From DASZVN01 sp035547055 (lineage in GTDB: Bacteria > Pseudomonadota > Alphaproteobacteria > Rhizobiales > Methylopilaceae): 20,061 bases of DNA. The translations under genes were made by a program, and so were the position numbers. Location of the stretch: NCBI GenBank assembly GCA_035547055.1, contig DASZVN010000120.1, positions 1 through 20,061 of the forward strand, given 5' to 3'. Under the pieces are notes generated by a model. It was not told the DNA's origin. It did not search any database and was given only the letters and a program-made list of their open reading frames with translations. Within the stretch, counting starts at the first letter, position 1. Each line of letters starts with the position of its first letter. Shown here piece after piece: positions 14,560 through 20,061 of this stretch.

Positions 14560-15961
14560 ACAGGACCTTCCCAGGATTCAGGATCCCATTCGGGTCCATC
14601 ATCGCCTTGAGGCGGCGCATCAGGGCGATTTCCTCCTCGGTGCGGGAATAGTGCAGCGCCTTGCGCTTCTGCACTCCGATGCCGTGCTCGGCCGACACCG
14701 CGCCGCCGAACTCGGCCAGCGTCTCGTAGACCAGCGTCTCGATCTCGGCAGACGGGATCGCGGCGTTGCCGGTCAGCACGCCGAAATGGATGTTGCCGTC
14801 GGCGACATGGCCAAAGCAGGTGGTCGAGGCCTCCGGCCAGCGCGGCTTCAGCCGCCGCTCGACCTCGGCGATGAAGGCACCGATCTTTCCGGTGGGCACG
14901 CTGATGTCGAAGCCAACCTGGGGGCCCAGCTCGCGCCGCGCGATGCCGGCGAGGTCGCGGATTTCCCAGAGGTTGGCGACGTCGCGGGCAGAGCGGCAGA
15001 TGACGGCGTCGGTGACGATGCCGCCGGCGAGCGCGCCCTCCATCAAGGCCTCGAAATGGCGCTCGTCGTCCTCCGGGTGGGTCCCCATGGTCTCGATCAG
15101 GACATAGCCGCCGGCGCCAGGCTTGAGCGGCATCCGCCGCCCCGGCATGGAGGCCGAGAGGCGGTAGACCTCGGGCCACATCAGCTCGAAGGCCGAGAGC
15201 GTCGTGCCGAGCTCCTCCCGGCTCCGCGCCAAGAGCTTCAGCACGGCGTCGAAGTCGTTCACCGCGCAGAGGCCGAGGCAGGTGCTCTTCGGTTTCGGAA
15301 ACAGCCGCAGAACCAGGCGGGTGATGATCCCGAGCGTGCCCTCGCTGCCCAGGAACAGGTGCTTGAGGTCGTAGCCGGTGTTGGCCTTGAGCATCTTGTT
15401 GAGCGTGCCGACCACGGTGCCGTCGGCCAGCACCGCCTCGTAGCCGAGCACGAGATCCTTGGCCATGCCGAAGCGGAGCACACGGTTGCCGCCGGCATTG
15501 GTCGAGGCGTTGCCGCCGACCTGGGCGGTGCCCCGGCCGCCGAGATCGAGCGGATAGAGCATGCCCGCCGCGTCGGCCGCCTCCTGCACCGCCTGCATGG
15601 TGACCCCGGCCTCGACGGTGATGGTCTGTGCGGCGGGGTCGAGCTCCTCGATCGCCCGCATCCGTTCGAGCGACAGGGCAATGCAGCCGGCCGTGGTGAA
15701 GACGCCGCCGGCGAGGCCCGTCATGCCGCCTTGCGGCACCACCGGCTGGCGGTACGCGTTGCAGATCGCGAGGACCGAGGAGACTTCGGCGGTCGAGCGC
15801 GGATAGACGACGGCGAGCGGCGTCGCGCCGGCGCGATCGCGAAATCCATGGACGTGGCGGGCATCGACGTCCGCTCCGGCGCGCACGATGTCGGGATGGC
15901 GCGCGAGGAGTTCGGCAACCGCGCCGCCCGCTTCCACCCGTTCCGAAGTCACCGCAGCCAT
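14558..15961 (-). CDS. FAD-linked D-2-hydroxyacid dehydrogenase-like oxidoreductase (GlcD/D-LDH/D2HGDH family)
   Basis: This family oxidises D-2-hydroxyacids (D-lactate, glycolate, D-2-hydroxyglutarate) and passes electrons to quinone, cytochrome or another carrier; the substrate cannot be told here. The 467-residue protein has an N-terminal PCMH-type FAD domain (about 45-222: PQGGMTGLAGG, GNASTNAGGNRVLRFGMAKD, NTGYDLKHLFLGSEGTLGII) and the C-terminal FAD-oxidase domain, with FGHVADGNIHFG (383-394) and SAEHGIGVQKRKAL (423-436), the conserved catalytic/metal-binding segments. It ends in NPGKVL, typical of the family. The ATG at 15961 has GGGAGGG just upstream; an upstream extension of the frame to 16069 is low-complexity. 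It has no partner iron-sulphur subunit nearby, so it may act alone. It lies between DUF465 genes and rpsB and is probably a separate transcription unit. Confidence 0.9.
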   Translation of the reverse strand: MAAVTSERVEAGGAVAELLARHPDIVRAGADVDARHVHGFRDRAGATPLAVVYPRSTAEVSSVLAICNAYRQPVVPQGGMTGLAGGVFTTAGCIALSLERMRAIEELDPAAQTITVEAGVTMQAVQEAADAAGMLYPLDLGGRGTAQVGGNASTNAGGNRVLRFGMAKDLVLGYEAVLADGTVVGTLNKMLKANTGYDLKHLFLGSEGTLGIITRLVLRLFPKPKSTCLGLCAVNDFDAVLKLLARSREELGTTLSAFELMWPEVYRLSASMPGRRMPLKPGAGGYVLIETMGTHPEDDERHFEALMEGALAGGIVTDAVICRSARDVANLWEIRDLAGIARRELGPQVGFDISVPTGKIGAFIAEVERRLKPRWPEASTTCFGHVADGNIHFGVLTGNAAIPSAEIETLVYETLAEFGGAVSAEHGIGVQKRKALHYSRTEEEIALMRRLKAMMDPNGILNPGKVL

Positions 15962-16010
15962 GGTCCCTCCCCGCTCGGTTTGCCGGAGGCGGACGTTAGG
16001 CCGGCGGGAT

Positions 16011-16033
16011 GGGCATCGGCAACGCCGATGGCC
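16011..16033. other. Imperfect hairpin with shared GGGCATCGGC motif
   Basis: CATCGGC (16014-16020), loop AAC, GCCGATG (16024-16030), extended by two further pairs after one mismatch. It lies between the DUF465 stop (16081) and the dehydrogenase start (15961), and carries the same decamer as the terminator at 16729-16757. It may be a minus-strand 3' element for the DUF465 gene; no T-run is present. Confidence 0.4.
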
Positions 16034-16080
16034 GCGTGCGGCGCCCGACATGGGGCAGCGCGTCGCCACCCCACGACGCG

Positions 16081-16287
16081 TCAGGCGATGATATCAGGGG
16101 TGAGCTGGTCGCTCAGGAAGGAGATGCGGTCCTTCAGCCACAATTTCCGCTTCTTCAAGCGCTGCACCTGGAGGCGGTCGCCGGTCGGCATGCGCTCCAG
16201 AGCCTCGATGGCGGCATCGAGGTCGCGGTGCTCCTGCATGAGGCGCGCCAGCTCGGCGCGGGCGGCGCGTTCTTCCTCGTCGTTCAT
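16081..16287 (-). CDS. DUF465 (YdcH-like) small protein
   Basis: A 68-residue protein, highly charged and predicted to be a helical hairpin or coiled coil. The core runs from ELARLMQEHRDLDAAIEALE to LQVQRLKKRKLWLKDRISFL and ends DQLTPDIIA; the LKKRKL-LKD motif is the DUF465 mark. Function is unknown for the family. I chose the ATG at 16287 (MNDEEERAARAEL) since homologues begin about there. ATGs at 16299 and 16326 are in frame and the ribosome site does not settle it (GAGG lies before 16299). It is divergent from a second DUF465 gene at 16484. Hairpins lie downstream before the dehydrogenase gene. Confidence 0.85.
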   Translation of the reverse strand: MNDEEERAARAELARLMQEHRDLDAAIEALERMPTGDRLQVQRLKKRKLWLKDRISFLSDQLTPDIIA

Positions 16288-16331
16288 GACCGGCCGCATT
16301 CCCGGCCACCTCGGCGGCGGCCGCAACCGCC

Positions 16332-16359
16332 ACTATCGCACGCGCGTTGAGGCTTTCAA
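16332..16359 (-). promoter_or_regulatory. Possible promoter of the minus-strand DUF465 gene
   Basis: TTGAAA (16359-16354), a 16-base spacer and GATAGT (16337-16332) on the minus strand give a leader of about 38 bases to the ATG at 16287. This is a motif-only call in the 196-base divergent gap, which is less GC-rich than its surroundings. No convincing pair was found for the plus-strand gene. Confidence 0.3.
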
Positions 16360-16483
16360 GCGTCGTTGCGCCATGCCGCGACGGCGCCCGATTTTGGTGG
16401 GTCAATCAATCAGGCGGTTCGACTTCCCTGCCCTGAAGTGGCAGGATGGGCTGCCACGGACCAGCCACCAAGGAGGAGGTCCT

Positions 16484-16669
16484 ATGCCCCAACCGGAGCT
16501 TTTGGAGCTTGAGAAGGAGCATCAGGCGCTGGAGCGCGAGCTCGAGGACGAGCTGTCGCACCCCTTCGCCGACAGCCTGCATTTGGCGGAGCTCAAGCGA
16601 CGAAAGTTGCACGTGAAGGACGAGATGGTGCGGCTTCAGGCCCGCGAGGAGGGCGATACCCTGCACTGA
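16484..16669 (+). CDS. DUF465 (YdcH-like) small protein, second copy
   Basis: A 61-residue, strongly charged helical protein (MPQPELLELEKEHQALEREL, then HLAELKRRKLHVKDEMVRLQ) with the DUF465 motif LKRRKL-VKD, aligning in pattern with LKKRKLWLKD of the divergent neighbour. The start is well supported: AGGAGGAGG lies a few bases before the ATG at 16484. The frame is open far upstream but antisense to other genes and without RBS. An intrinsic terminator follows at 16729. The two DUF465 proteins differ in N-terminal half and in length, so they are diverged paralogues rather than a recent duplication. Confidence 0.85.
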   Translation: MPQPELLELEKEHQALERELEDELSHPFADSLHLAELKRRKLHVKDEMVRLQAREEGDTLH

Positions 16670-16728
16670 GCGCACCGCCGGGCCGGTCGGCCCGGAGAGT
16701 CCTTCAGATGGCGATTTCGATATCGTTT

Positions 16729-16757
16729 CGGGCATCGGCCACGCCGATGCCCGTTTT
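16729..16757 (+). terminator. Intrinsic terminator after the plus-strand DUF465 gene
   Basis: CGGGCATCGGC (16729-16739), loop CAC, GCCGATGCCCG (16743-16753), an 11-bp perfect stem followed by TTTT on the plus strand. A weaker GC hairpin (CCGGGCC/GGCCCGG, 16678-16695) precedes it. The gap is convergent with the MarR-type gene, whose stop is at 16769. On the minus strand only AAA follows, so the strong polarity is plus. Confidence 0.7.
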
Positions 16758-16768
16758 CGTTCCGGCGA

Positions 16769-17281
16769 TCAGAGCCGATAGCGGATCTGGTCGGTCCAGA
16801 ACCGCTCCAGCCGGACCAAGGCGACGTTCAGCGTCTTGAAGTCGTCGGCCGCGATGCCGCCGACGTGCTCGATCGAGCGGACGTGCTTGGCATAGAGCTG
16901 GTCGACGATCTGGTGAACGTCGCGGCCGCGCTCGGTCAGGCTGATGCGGACCGAGCGGCGGTCCATCCGCGAGCGCTGGTGGTGGAGGAAGCCCATCTCC
17001 ACCAGCTTCTTCAGATTGTAGGAGACGTTCGAGCCGAGATAATAGCCGCGGGTGCGGAGCTCGCCCGCGGTCAGTTCGCTGTCGCCGATATTGTAGAGCA
17101 GAAGCGCCTGCACGCTGTTGATGTCAGTGCGGCCGCGGCGATCGAACTCGTCCTTGATCACGTCGAGCAGACGGCGGTGCAACCGCTCGATCAGCATGAG
17201 CGATTCGAGGTAAAGCGGGCGCACGGATTCGCCCACAGGCGTTTGTTCGGGGGCGGGCACCGCCTTTGCCAGATTCTTCAT
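16769..17281 (-). CDS. ldtR: MarR-family transcriptional regulator, LdtR-like
   Basis: A 170-residue winged-helix regulator. The core has DINSVQALLLYNIGDSELTA, then GELRTRGYYLGSNVSYNLKK (recognition-helix region) and the wing RSRMDRRSVRISLTERG, followed by a dimerising C-terminal helix. This unusually conserved HTH is that of the alphaproteobacterial LdtR type, named for control of an L,D-transpeptidase gene and osmotic-stress tolerance in Candidatus Liberibacter; the target here is unknown and no transpeptidase gene lies in the window. The ATG at 17281 has GAGGCG about six bases upstream. A less GC-rich 275-base gap precedes it, the likely place for its promoter and any autoregulatory site. 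The DUF6163-type gene upstream is on the same strand. Confidence 0.85.
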   Translation of the reverse strand: MKNLAKAVPAPEQTPVGESVRPLYLESLMLIERLHRRLLDVIKDEFDRRGRTDINSVQALLLYNIGDSELTAGELRTRGYYLGSNVSYNLKKLVEMGFLHHQRSRMDRRSVRISLTERGRDVHQIVDQLYAKHVRSIEHVGGIAADDFKTLNVALVRLERFWTDQIRYRL

Positions 17282-17556
17282 TGTCGCGCCTCGTCTGTTT
17301 GCTTTATGGCGGGTGCAGTATTCCGCCTTGTGATGCCAAGTTACGTGGTGCCCATAAAAATGCGCTTAAACAGCACGATGAAATTTGTCTTTATTTTTCA
17401 GACTCAACGATGGGTAACCGGACGTGCTGAACCGATCGTTGCCAGTGCCGAAGCATTGGTCGCGATCGTCGAAAACAGCCGGAAACATCTGCGGCAGCCA
17501 TTTGCCGTCCATCAGCCGCGATCGCAGGTGCGAGCAGCAGATGACGGCCGGGCCGG
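17282..17556. promoter_or_regulatory. AT-richer gap upstream of the MarR-type gene
   Basis: The segment about 17340-17410 is much richer in A/T than the rest of the window. I see no protein-like frame in it. Two dyads are visible: GGCGG 17308-17312 with CCGCC 17323-17327 (10-base centre, about 25 bases before the start codon), and CAACGAT with ATCGTTG (about 17405-17440). Either could be an operator. No convincing -35/-10 pair stood out. It also holds the 3' end of any DUF6163 transcript. Confidence 0.4.
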
Positions 17557-18018
17557 TCAGCCCTCCTCCGCCTCCTGGGCGGCGCGGAAGGTCAGGGCGA
17601 GATAGGCGCCGAGCGCGAGGATCTCGAAGGCGGCGAGCGGCCACAGATGGCCGAAGACGCGGTGCAGCACGAGGCAGAGCACGAGCTGGCTGGCCGCCGC
17701 GGCGAGCCACAGCACCACGCCCCACGACGCGGTCAGCCACAGGCCGACGCCGGCCGCAGGGTCGAGCACCGCGAAATAGATCGTCGCGGCACGGAAGCCG
17801 AGGCTCTCCTGGTCGAACGGCGCCCCGAACAGGCCGAGGATCCCCGCCCAGTGCACGATCCCCTTGAGGATCTCGAAGGCGGCGAGGCCCCGGAACAGCC
17901 ACAGCAGCGCCTCGCCGGCCGGCAGGGCCGCCATGGCGCGGAGCGGCGCGGAATCGGCCAGCGGCAGCCGGCCCAGCCAATTCGACGCGGCCCGCTCCTC
18001 GCCGCCCGCTTCGCTCAT
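17557..18018 (-). CDS. DUF6163-type small inner-membrane protein
   Basis: A 153-residue hydrophobic protein with about four membrane segments (roughly 36-65, 75-95, 97-117, 125-145). The first contains the polar pattern LLWLFRGLAAFEILKGIVHW, and the last ends in a short acidic tail (AQEAEEG). I recognise it as the alphaproteobacterial DUF6163 type found near ldtR and hemB; function is unknown. Length fits. The ATG at 18018 has GAGGA about eight bases upstream. It is divergent from hemB (131-base gap), and the MarR-type gene lies 275 bases downstream on the same strand. The FRG...HW motifs hint at a small-molecule or redox role only weakly. Confidence 0.78.
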   Translation of the reverse strand: MSEAGGEERAASNWLGRLPLADSAPLRAMAALPAGEALLWLFRGLAAFEILKGIVHWAGILGLFGAPFDQESLGFRAATIYFAVLDPAAGVGLWLTASWGVVLWLAAAASQLVLCLVLHRVFGHLWPLAAFEILALGAYLALTFRAAQEAEEG

Positions 18019-18110
18019 CGCCTGTTCCTCACCCCACCCGGCCGAGGCTTAGGGACGCCGCCCGGCCCCGTCAATCGCTGCGGCACTATCGGGCATCGGC
18101 GCCGGCGCTC

Positions 18111-18119
18111 TGCTATGCT
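18111..18119 (+). promoter_or_regulatory. Extended -10 promoter element before hemB
   Basis: TGC-TATGCT at 18111-18119 matches an extended -10 (TGnTATnnT) and places the transcription start about 24 bases before the hemB ATG. No good -35 is seen 17 bases upstream, where the decamer GGGCATCGGC (18091-18100) lies instead. The divergent DUF6163 promoter would share this gap. Confidence 0.4.
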
Positions 18120-18149
18120 AGCGAGCGTCGACCCTCACGGACACGCGCC

Positions 18150-19211
18150 ATGAAGCCCATCGACGCCTCGCTCGATCTCACGCCCGCCCTCGCCGCGGCG
18201 CCGGAGCCGCTGGCGGAGGCTGCATCGCGGCTCGACCTGGTCCGCCGCCCACGCCGTACCCGCCGCGCCGACTGGACCCGCCGCCTGGTGCGCGAGACCA
18301 CGCTCTCGGTCGACGACCTGATCTGGCCGGTGTTCGTGATCGACGGCGAGAAGCGGCGCGAGCAGGTTTCCTCGATGCCGGGCGCCGACCGCCTCTCGAT
18401 CGATCTCCTGGTCGAGGCGGCCGAACGCGCCGCGAAGCTCGGCATCCCCGCGATCGCCCTGTTCCCCTACACCGACCCCAAGCGCCGCGACCCCGAGGGC
18501 TCCGAGGCGCTGAACCCGGACAATCTCGTCTGCCGCGCGCTCCGGTCGCTGAAGCGGGCGGTGCCGGAGATCGGCCTCGTCACCGACGTCGCGCTCGATC
18601 CCTACACCAGCCACGGCCACGACGGCCTGATGCGGGGCGAGGAGATCCTGAACGACGAGACCGTCGCGGTGCTGGCGCGCCAGGCCCTGACCCAGGCCGA
18701 AGCCGGCGCCGACGTGATCGCCCCCTCCGACATGATGGACGGCCGGGTCGGCGCCATCCGCGCGGCGCTCGACGGCGCCGGCCGCACCGACGTGCAGATC
18801 ATGGCCTACACCGCGAAATACGCCTCGGCCTTCTACGGCCCGTTCCGCGACGCCATCGGCACCTCGAAGACCCTCGTCGGCGACAAGCGCACCTACCAGA
18901 TGGACCCCGGCAACGGCGCCGAGGCGCTCCGCGAGGCCGAGCTCGACGTCGCCGAGGGCGCCGACATGCTGATGGTCAAGCCCGGCCTGCCCTATCTCGA
19001 CATCGTCTGGCGGATGAAGCAGCGCTTCGGCCTGCCGACCGCGGTCTACCAGGTGTCCGGCGAGTACGCGATGATCGAGGCCGCCGGCCGCAACGGCTGG
19101 CTCGACCGCGACCGCGCCGCCATGGAAAGCCTCGCCGCCTTCAAGCGCGCCGGCGCCGACGCCATCCTGACCTACTACGCCGTCTGGGCCGCCGAGCGGC
19201 TGCGGGGGTAG
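18150..19211 (+). CDS. hemB: Porphobilinogen synthase (delta-aminolevulinic acid dehydratase) HemB
   Basis: HemB condenses two 5-aminolevulinates to porphobilinogen in the common tetrapyrrole pathway. The 353-residue TIM barrel has both active-site lysines, Lys223 in YTAKYASAFYGPFRDA and the Schiff-base Lys277 in MLMVKPGLPYLDI. The metal-site segment is TDVALDPYTSHGHDG (residues 145-159): aspartate and alanine replace the cysteines of zinc enzymes, so this is the magnesium-type, cysteine-free form usual in alphaproteobacteria. The N-terminal arm (LVRRPRRTRRADWTRRLVRE) is also typical. The ATG at 18150 gives a ~35-residue variable N-terminus and the Shine-Dalgarno is weak, so a different start within that arm is conceivable. 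It is transcribed away from the DUF6163 gene. Confidence 0.97.
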   Translation: MKPIDASLDLTPALAAAPEPLAEAASRLDLVRRPRRTRRADWTRRLVRETTLSVDDLIWPVFVIDGEKRREQVSSMPGADRLSIDLLVEAAERAAKLGIPAIALFPYTDPKRRDPEGSEALNPDNLVCRALRSLKRAVPEIGLVTDVALDPYTSHGHDGLMRGEEILNDETVAVLARQALTQAEAGADVIAPSDMMDGRVGAIRAALDGAGRTDVQIMAYTAKYASAFYGPFRDAIGTSKTLVGDKRTYQMDPGNGAEALREAELDVAEGADMLMVKPGLPYLDIVWRMKQRFGLPTAVYQVSGEYAMIEAAGRNGWLDRDRAAMESLAAFKRAGADAILTYYAVWAAERLRG

Positions 19212-19297
19212 CCCGCCATCGCGAGCGCGACGAACGGGTTGGACGGCGCGGGTGTGGGCCGCCAGAGGAGCATCTGAGGGCCATTCGGGGGCGGGAA

Positions 19298-19546
19298 ATG
19301 CCGGTCGTCTTCCGCGACGGTGCGTTTCGGGCATTCTTCTACTCGAACGAAGGCAGCCCGCGGGAGCCGATGCACGTACATGTCCGCCGCGGCGGCGCCG
19401 AAGCGAAGCTGTGGCTGGAGGCGGGGCAAGTCACCGTTGCCGAAAGCCATGGCTTCGACGCGCGGACGCTCGGTGATATCGTGCGGATGGTCGCGGCCCG
19501 CCGCGCTGTGATCGAAGAGGCTTGGCATGACCATTTCGCCGACTGA
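19298..19546 (+). CDS. DUF4160 small protein
   Basis: An 82-residue cytosolic protein: a beta-rich N-terminus (MPVVFRDGAFRAFFYSNEGS), the conserved EPMHVHV motif (24-29) that marks DUF4160, a strand with AKLWLE, and a C-terminal helix with WHDHF. Molecular function is not established. The ATG at 19298 has GGGCGGGA close before it. Its last 20 bases overlap the next gene, a DUF2442 gene, so the two are almost surely co-translated. This pairing is common in bacterial genomes and has often been suggested to be a toxin-antitoxin-like module, but nothing in the sequence proves that. The 86-base gap after hemB shows no clear promoter or terminator. Confidence 0.85.
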   Translation: MPVVFRDGAFRAFFYSNEGSPREPMHVHVRRGGAEAKLWLEAGQVTVAESHGFDARTLGDIVRMVAARRAVIEEAWHDHFAD

Positions 19547-19775
19547 GGTGCACTTCGACGGAGAGACGATGTGGATCGGCCTGTCGGACGGCCGCACCCT
19601 CGGCGCGCCGCTGGCGTGGTTTCCCCGCCTGCTGAAGGCAACGCCAGCCGAGCGGGCAGCGGTCGAATTGTCGCCTTACGGCCTTCATTGGGAGGCCATC
19701 GACGAGGACATCTCGATCGAGGGCCTCCTCGCCGGTCGTGGCGACCAGACCGTCAGCCGCAAGCAGGTGGCTTAG
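19527..19775 (+). CDS. DUF2442 small protein
   Basis: An 82-residue protein with the DUF2442 pattern: a beta-hairpin start (MTISPTEVHFDGETMWIGLS, DGR), the motif PLAWFPRLLKATPAER (28-43) and the C-terminal block GLHWEAIDEDISIEGLLAG (52-70), followed by a basic tail. Its ATG lies 20 bases inside the DUF4160 gene, with AAGAGG upstream. No known enzymatic residues are apparent. Some DUF2442 proteins carry a DNA-binding helix after this domain; this short one does not. The pair ends at 19775, and 180 bases without a recognised gene follow. Confidence 0.85.
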   Translation: MTISPTEVHFDGETMWIGLSDGRTLGAPLAWFPRLLKATPAERAAVELSPYGLHWEAIDEDISIEGLLAGRGDQTVSRKQVA

Positions 19776-19955
19776 CCTTCTCTCGGCATGCCCGGCCTCG
19801 GCCTTGGCCCGAGCGTCTACCGAATACCGCACGGGCGGACGAAGGAGCGTAGGCCGGCCCTGCCGGTGGCTGATGCCTGGCCGGCGTCAGAATCGGCTCC
19901 CCTTGCCAGGGCCGCGGGGCCTCCCACATGATTCGGCCTGGAGGGAGCCATCCCC

Positions 19956-20061
19956 ATGACCGCGATCGACGCCCTGCCCATCCTTGCCCGCTTCGACGAC
20001 GTCAGGCGCAAGCGCATCTTCGCCTGGATCGTCGACATCGTGATCGTCGCGCTCCTGACCC
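19956..20061 (+). CDS. RDD-family membrane protein, 3' end beyond the window
   Basis: Only 35 codons are present (ending in IVDIVIVALLT). The segment RRKRIFAWIVDIVIVALL shows the RDD signature: an arginine just ahead of the first membrane helix and an aspartate in it. RDD proteins are polytopic inner-membrane proteins; roles reported for members include ion transport, but function is mostly unknown. The ATG at 19956 has GGAGG about twelve bases upstream. In related genomes hemB and an RDD gene are, from memory, neighbours. The 180-base gap before it (19776-19955) holds only weak GC-rich dyads and no gene. Confidence 0.75.
   Translation, partial: MTAIDALPILARFDDVRRKRIFAWIVDIVIVALLT

Noticed and set aside
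14358..15179. N-terminal extension of S2 to 611 residues
   Set aside because: The extra part lies within the dehydrogenase gene and the leader, and S2 homologues begin at the ATG at 14357.
14375..16483. A long plus-strand open frame leading into the second DUF465 gene
   Set aside because: It is antisense to the dehydrogenase and the first DUF465 gene and low in complexity. A strong ribosome site at 16472-16480 supports the short start at 16484 instead.
19201..19297. A protein-like minus-strand stretch after hemB (MLLWRPTPAPSNPFVALAMA) as a gene remnant
   Set aside because: It is short, part of a shadow frame of the DUF4160/DUF2442 region, and I cannot tie it to any family.
18135..19334. A 399-codon minus-strand frame opposite hemB
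   Set aside because: It is a codon-bias shadow of hemB; HemB itself has all catalytic motifs in the plus frame.
19776..19955. Terminator or promoter in the gap between DUF2442 and the RDD gene
   Set aside because: Only weak GC-rich dyads are present (for example GCCGGCC with GGCCGGC about 20 bases apart), with no T-run and no convincing -35/-10 pair.
1..20061. CRISPR array, tRNA, rRNA, insertion sequence or prophage
   Set aside because: No regularly spaced direct repeats, tRNA-like cloverleaf with CCA end, rRNA sequence, transposase or phage gene was found on either strand.

Overview
The window is chromosomal DNA of a high-GC alphaproteobacterium, most likely Hyphomicrobiales (Rhizobiales) or a close relative. 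This is judged from gene order (rpsB-tsf-pyrH-frr-uppS-cdsA-dxr-rseP-bamA-lpxD-fabZ-lpxA-lpxI-lpxB), from LpxI in place of LpxH, from the LdtR-like MarR regulator, DUF6163-type protein and hemB group, and from palindromic intergenic repeats of a style common in that order. No species can be named from sequence alone.

Region 1 (1-14492, all minus strand) is one long housekeeping block read right to left. A probable sigma70-type promoter (14464-14492) and a structured leader precede rpsB (ribosomal protein S2 with an extra C-terminal helix-hairpin-helix domain). Then come tsf, pyrH and frr (translation and UMP supply), uppS, cdsA and dxr (undecaprenyl diphosphate, CDP-diacylglycerol, MEP isoprenoid pathway), rseP and bamA (envelope protease, outer-membrane protein assembly), and lpxD-fabZ-lpxA-lpxI-lpxB (lipid A and fatty acid synthesis; lpxB runs off the left edge). 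Several junctions are 1-4 base stop/start overlaps. The block joins ribosome production to envelope building: dxr feeds the isoprenoid route used by uppS, fabZ and lpxA/lpxD draw on the same 3-hydroxyacyl-ACP pool, and BamA inserts outer-membrane proteins into the membrane that lipid A builds.

Region 2 (14500-16757) holds a compound palindrome, an FAD-linked D-2-hydroxyacid dehydrogenase-like gene, two divergent small DUF465 genes and a clear intrinsic terminator. Region 3 (16769-19211) has a MarR/LdtR-like regulator, a small DUF6163-type membrane protein and the divergent hemB. Region 4 (19212-20061) has an overlapping DUF4160-DUF2442 pair, then the start of an RDD-family membrane protein cut by the right edge.

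The core genes are ordinary. The more unusual content is in small structures: palindromes in the lpxA-lpxI, bamA-lpxD, rseP-bamA and rpsB-tsf gaps, a ten-base motif that recurs in four gaps between 14.5 and 18.1 kb, the S2 extension with its leader, and the DUF4160/DUF2442 pair. I found no tRNA, rRNA, CRISPR array, insertion sequence or phage gene, and no gene-free stretch above 300 bases. The longest gap, 17282-17556, is described below. I do not see a clear novel multi-gene system here.
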